Source of the DNA: Akkermansiaceae bacterium UBA1315
GTDB lineage: Bacteria; Verrucomicrobiota; Verrucomicrobiia; Verrucomicrobiales; Akkermansiaceae
NCBI GenBank assembly: GCA_002307065.1
Contig: DBTN01000050.1
Coordinates: 24,489 to 88,488 of the forward strand
Length of the DNA stretch: 64,000 nt
Reading direction: 5' to 3'
Made by a program: the position numbers and the translations under genes. The stretch's first letter is position 1. Each line of letters opens with the position of its first letter. The notes beneath the pieces are model-generated. The model did not search any database, had not been told where the DNA came from, and saw only the letters and a program-made list of their open reading frames with translations. Positions 60,389 to 64,000 of this stretch are shown in pieces.

Positions 60389-62518
60389 ATGAAAGAATAT
60401 TGTCGACTCACCTTACTGGCTTTTCTGATACCTTGTTTATCACGCGCAGCCACCCCAGAACAAACTCAAATAACAAATCCGAAAAAGGAGGGCACTGAAC
60501 TTGAGCAACCTGCGGATACTGAGGTTTTGCCGGAAATGCTTGTGTCTGAGCAGAAAAATAATCCGTATGTTGCCACGCAATCGAAAGTGGCAACCAAGAT
60601 GGATACTCCCATCCTGGAAACGCCCCAATCCGTTTCCGTCATTACGCATCAACAGTTGATTGATCAGGCCGTCATGACGTTGCAGGATGCCGCTCGCTAC
60701 TCGGCCGGGATTTCTGCAACTAATGGTCAATCCACTAACTACGATGTGTTCAAAATTCGTGGTTTCGAAGCTTCCGAAAGTAATATTTTTCGGGATGGTG
60801 CTCGCAATGTTACAAATGTCTACGACAGCACAGTAGAGCCCTATGCATTAGAGTCAGTGGAAATTTTGAAGGGTCCAGCTTCCGTGCTCTACGGTCAAGC
60901 AGCACCGGGAGGGGTGATGAATCTCACAACGAAGCGGCCTACGGAAGATGCTTTCGGTGAACTCCAATTGACTTATGGAAGTTTTGAGCGATCTCAAGCG
61001 GCTTTTGACATGGGCGGGCCCATCGATTCGGCCGGCCATTTTCAATACAGACTGACGGCCCTTGTCAGGGATTCGAACACGTTCATCGATTATTCGAAAG
61101 ATAATAGGATTTATGTCGCTCCAGCGTTTACCTGGAAGCCTTCTGAAGATACGACGGTTAGTGTTTTGACGAGTTACCAAAAAAGCGAGGCTACATGGAA
61201 CTGGGGACTTCCCGCATACGGGACATTGTTGGATAACCCTAACGGAAAGTTACCGATTAATCGTTACACAGGAGAACCCGATTTCGATCAATGGGATACA
61301 GAGAAATTCACTGCTGGATACCTCTTGGATCATCAATTTAATGAAACGCTTAGCTTCCACCAAGTGGCGCGCCTTACTTATGGTGAGCTAGCATGGGATT
61401 ATGCTTATGGATCGTCTCTCGAATCAGATCTTCGTACGCTCAAACGTTTCGCATACTCACGAAGGGATCAATCGAAGCTTGCGACCATCGATAGCCGTCT
61501 GCAAGCTCACTGGAGTTCACGCTGGCTCGATTTGACACTTAGTGGCGGGGTGGATGTGATGTACATGGAGTGGGATCGTCGTCAGAAGATCGGCACCGTC
61601 GCCTCTTTGGATATCTACGATCCTGATTATGGTTCCGCAGTGACTTTGCCGGATACGGATTCAGGAGTGTACGATACAGATGATACCATGGTCGGTGTTT
61701 ACTCCCAGGCTCAGATCAAGCTGGCGGAAAAGTGGTCTTTCCTTTTAGGAGGTCGCTACGATTGGGTAAACTCAGACTTCGATTACAATGGCACCTCGTC
61801 GGATACAGATCCTGAAGCTTTCTCCGGACGCGCCGGGTTGGTATATCTTTCGGACCTCGACCTCTCTCCGTATGTCAGTTACAGTGATTCCTTCGAGCCA
61901 GTGACTGGAGCGGATTTCAATGGCGCCCCTTTTGAGCCTAAGACAGCCCAACAGTGGGAGACCGGCATCAAATATCAGCCCGCCGACACCAATTTGTTAA
62001 TTACGGCCTCGATTTATGATCTTACCCAACAGAATGTCTCTACGACGGACCCAAATCATTCCGGATACAGCATTCAGAAAGGTGAAATTCGTGCGCGCGG
62101 CGTCGAACTAGAAGGACGGTACAGTTTTAATGAAACTCTGGAAATTTTAGCGGCTTACACTTACACCGATGCTGAGATTACAAAAAGTAATTCTGGCGAC
62201 GAGGGATTTACCCCAGGAGACTTGCCTGAACACATGGCTTCCGCATGGATTGATTATACTTTTCGTGATTCTACCCTGAAGGGGTTAGGCGCAGGATTGG
62301 GTGTGCGCTATATCGGTAAAACGACGAGTACCGATTATACAATCGATGTGCCGGATTATACCTTGTTCGATGCAGTTGTTCATTACGAAATGGAACACTG
62401 GCGTTTTGCTCTAAACGTAAAAAACCTGCTAGACAAGGAATACGTGACGAATAGCAGTTATTCTACATTTTACGGAGAACCTCGTAACATCATCGCCTCA
62501 GTGACTTATCGTTGGTAA
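60389..62518 (+). CDS. TonB-dependent siderophore receptor
   Basis: This 709-residue outer-membrane protein has a signal peptide (about 1-20, ending SRAATPE). A plug domain follows, with ETPQSVSVITHQQL, YSAGISATNG, FKIRGFEASESNIFRDGARN and ILKGPASVLYGQAAPGGVMNLTTKRP. The remainder is a 22-strand barrel ending with a C-terminal aromatic strand (TYRW). This arrangement is typical of hydroxamate or catecholate siderophore receptors of the FhuA/FhuE/FpvA group. A PepSY membrane protein follows 4 bases later, so the two form a transcription unit. Codon composition is more A/T-rich than the core. Confidence 0.93.
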   Translation: MKEYCRLTLLAFLIPCLSRAATPEQTQITNPKKEGTELEQPADTEVLPEMLVSEQKNNPYVATQSKVATKMDTPILETPQSVSVITHQQLIDQAVMTLQDAARYSAGISATNGQSTNYDVFKIRGFEASESNIFRDGARNVTNVYDSTVEPYALESVEILKGPASVLYGQAAPGGVMNLTTKRPTEDAFGELQLTYGSFERSQAAFDMGGPIDSAGHFQYRLTALVRDSNTFIDYSKDNRIYVAPAFTWKPSEDTTVSVLTSYQKSEATWNWGLPAYGTLLDNPNGKLPINRYTGEPDFDQWDTEKFTAGYLLDHQFNETLSFHQVARLTYGELAWDYAYGSSLESDLRTLKRFAYSRRDQSKLATIDSRLQAHWSSRWLDLTLSGGVDVMYMEWDRRQKIGTVASLDIYDPDYGSAVTLPDTDSGVYDTDDTMVGVYSQAQIKLAEKWSFLLGGRYDWVNSDFDYNGTSSDTDPEAFSGRAGLVYLSDLDLSPYVSYSDSFEPVTGADFNGAPFEPKTAQQWETGIKYQPADTNLLITASIYDLTQQNVSTTDPNHSGYSIQKGEIRARGVELEGRYSFNETLEILAAYTYTDAEITKSNSGDEGFTPGDLPEHMASAWIDYTFRDSTLKGLGAGLGVRYIGKTTSTDYTIDVPDYTLFDAVVHYEMEHWRFALNVKNLLDKEYVTNSSYSTFYGEPRNIIASVTYRW

Positions 62519-62522
62519 GCTT

Positions 62523-63599
62523 ATGACGTTACGACTGCTGAATTACCGACTTCACTGTCTGCTTGGCCTTGGGTGCTCGGCCTTTCTGATCCTTGCCGGA
62601 CTTACTGGAGCCATCTTGGTTTTCGAAGAGGAAATCAATACAATCCTTCATCCAGAATGGCATTCCATAAATAGCCGGGGCCCGATGGCCTCTCCAGATG
62701 AATTGTTAAATTCTGCACAGAGAGCTTTATCCACCCATCAAATCCGTGGACTTATTTTGCCTCCTCAAGGCTCTGAGAAGGCCGCAGTTGCACGGATCAT
62801 TCGGAAAGGAAATTTTGGTGAAGCATATATTGATCCTGTCACGGCGCGTTTCCTAGGTTATCAGGATAAATCGTGGGATAAATGGGTGATTCAGCTTCAT
62901 TACAGCCTTTTGATGGGAGATTACGGAATGGCATTCATGTTTATTCCAGCCTGCGGCATGATACTTTTGAGCCTGGGAGGTTTATGGATCCATCGCAAAG
63001 CATGGAAGAGCCTTTTAACAATTCCTCGTTTCAAGAAAAATGCACGGATTGGTTGGTCTGATTTGCACAAAGGAACCGGAGTGCTGTTGCTGGTCTTCAA
63101 TCTTCTTCTGGGTTTTACCGGGGCTTTTTTTAATTGGAACGCCTATACTCGACTTGCTCAGGGAAAGGCGTTTTTCCCAGGTAAAGATTTCCCAGGATCT
63201 TATCAAATGCCTGCTATTTCGTTGGAAGAGGCGACCCGTCGCGCTATCGAAAAAGTCCCAGATCTTCAACCTATCTATTACGGATTTTCCTTAAAACCGG
63301 GGACATCTCTTAATCTTTACGGGAAAGTCCCTGGTCAATCGATGTTTGGTAATTATTCCTGTCAAGTCGCCTTGGATGGCAGGACGGGAGAAGTAAAGTC
63401 GGTGATGGATACTCGGTCTATGCCATGGAGCCAGAAGTGGCTCCGTCTCACTGGACCACTGCATTTTGGAAACTTCGGAGGTTTACCGGTGAAAATGCTT
63501 TATTCAGTGTGCAGTCTCGGCTTGGTGGTCATTTCCATCAGTGGCCTTTGCATCTGGAGAAAACGAGTAAGCTTGCCCTCGCGTAAGCGTCTTGTGTAG
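62523..63599 (+). CDS. PepSY-associated membrane protein (siderophore-iron reductase type)
   Basis: This 358-residue protein has an N-terminal helix LGCSAFLILAGLTGAILVFEEEIN, and further helices near residues 137-158, 185-205 and 328-348, with PepSY-like loops between. It belongs to the iron-regulated PepSY TM group (FegC/FsrB/PiuB-like), which reduces or processes siderophore iron in the inner membrane. Coupled with the TonB receptor upstream (4-base gap), it supports an iron-uptake role. The C-terminus ends VSLPSRKRLV, which is short and basic. Confidence 0.87.
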   Translation: MTLRLLNYRLHCLLGLGCSAFLILAGLTGAILVFEEEINTILHPEWHSINSRGPMASPDELLNSAQRALSTHQIRGLILPPQGSEKAAVARIIRKGNFGEAYIDPVTARFLGYQDKSWDKWVIQLHYSLLMGDYGMAFMFIPACGMILLSLGGLWIHRKAWKSLLTIPRFKKNARIGWSDLHKGTGVLLLVFNLLLGFTGAFFNWNAYTRLAQGKAFFPGKDFPGSYQMPAISLEEATRRAIEKVPDLQPIYYGFSLKPGTSLNLYGKVPGQSMFGNYSCQVALDGRTGEVKSVMDTRSMPWSQKWLRLTGPLHFGNFGGLPVKMLYSVCSLGLVVISISGLCIWRKRVSLPSRKRLV

Positions 63600-63605
63600 T
63601 AGCGA

Positions 63606-63713
63606 CACCGGAATTGCGGGACTGCCTCCGGTCCGCCGCTTCCGCTTCTGGAGCCAAGTGGCGAAGGTCTGGTATTTGACTCCATGCCGAGCTGCGAACT
63701 CGGGGCCGCTCAA
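63606..63713 (-). pseudogene. IS66-type TnpA fragment
   Basis: A minus-strand frame encodes LSGPEFAARHGVKYQTFATWLQKRKRR, the DNA-binding helix-turn-helix of the small IS66 accessory protein TnpA, followed by GGSPAIPV. The remainder of TnpA and the other IS66 genes are not present, and the frame shifts upstream. It lies immediately downstream of the PepSY gene and marks the edge of that unit. Confidence 0.6.
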
Positions 63714-63935
63714 GCCGCGACAACGATACTACTCCTGCAACACTGCTCACGAGGCGCTACAAACCACGCTTACGTTTGAAGCAACGCCTTTCCGCCATCG
63801 CCACGGGCCATGACATAATACACCGCCCCCGGATACTGGAATCTCAACGGTCTTGCCATGCTATCTTATCCGCATTCTCTGCTACCGACTCAACCCACTT
63901 TTGTCGCAATGAGCAGACTGCCCCCAGTGACAATA

Positions 63936-63982
63936 TTAAAATACAAGGACTGACCCCATTTATGTGTTAAAATACAAGGACT
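63936..63982 (+). repeat. Two 16-base direct repeats at the right edge
   Basis: TTAAAATACAAGGACT occurs at 63936-63951 and 63967-63982, a 31-base period. The first is followed by GACCCC and the second by the possible start codon region. AAGGACTGACCCC is a common motif upstream of REP-type transposase genes. Confidence 0.6.
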
Positions 63983-63985
63983 CGT

Positions 63986-64000
63986 ATGATGCCTCGAAGC
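63986..64000 (+). CDS. Possible start of a REP-associated tyrosine transposase (truncated by window edge)
   Basis: ATGATGCCTCGAAGC encodes MMPRS. Many REP-associated (Y1) tyrosine transposases begin with MPR(S/Q/R)A, and the AAGGACTGACCCC-type sequence just upstream is often found near such genes. Five codons are not enough to be sure, so this is a pointer to what may follow beyond the window. Confidence 0.25.

Overview
The window looks like chromosome of a verrucomicrobial (PVC-group) bacterium. Pointers to this are a TIGR04073-type exosortase-associated protein, an orphan PEP-CTERM tail, a mreBCD-mrdA-rng cell-shape cluster with no rodA beside it, and a very long secreted glycosidase with a C-terminal calcium-repeat-like module of a kind common in that phylum. 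The species cannot be named from sequence alone. The core DNA carries a striking excess of the palindrome ACCGGT: about 105 copies by hand count, some 90 of them between 12.6 and 54.5 kb, against roughly 20 expected from base composition for the whole window. The motif works like a watermark of resident DNA and drops out in regions that look acquired.

Layout. 0-5.8 kb: a complete seven-gene Nit1C cluster on the minus strand (nitB, nitrilase nitC, radical SAM nitD, nitG, flavoprotein nitH, GNAT nitE, AIR-synthase-like nitF), divergent from a LacI-type regulator; the shared upstream region holds a palindrome and a sigma-54-like promoter. 6.9-12.5 kb: an accessory island with no ACCGGT at all, ending at the 3' side of a tRNA-Leu gene. 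It holds a Fic protein, an excisionase-like HTH, a papain-like putative cysteine peptidase and a tight four-gene minus-strand operon: GHKL ATPase, STAS-like/winged-helix protein, HIRAN-like small protein, and a Cys-rich DUF4417-like protein. This operon is my best candidate for an undescribed system.

12.7-45.7 kb is mainly housekeeping: a ferric-iron-type ABC importer, a NIPSNAP protein, rimK, hipBA, purC, a SWIM-SNF2 helicase, an orphan parA, mreBCD-mrdA-rng, pyk, a DUF883 protein, a solitary DNA methyltransferase, a TPR/AAA+ gene pair, a methyltransferase, serA, the TIGR04073 protein, dnaG, tRNA-Val, and an OmpR-type two-component system.

45.8-52.5 kb is one seven-gene minus-strand operon: YceI protein, trans-prenyl diphosphate synthase, MacB/LolDE-like permease and ATPase, a heme-copper-oxidase-like subunit I that keeps its heme ligands but lacks the CuB His-His pair, a small membrane protein, and a membrane-domain/CcoO/cytochrome c fusion. 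This is an unusual respiratory or redox module. A divergent secreted redoxin-like protein and a metallo-beta-lactamase-fold hydrolase follow.

54.5-64 kb: a 1703-residue GH98 glycosidase, a decayed IS3-family transposase, a TonB-dependent siderophore receptor paired with a PepSY membrane protein, an IS66 TnpA fragment, and what may be the first codons of a REP-type transposase at the right edge. All counts and motif positions were read by eye; no database search was run.
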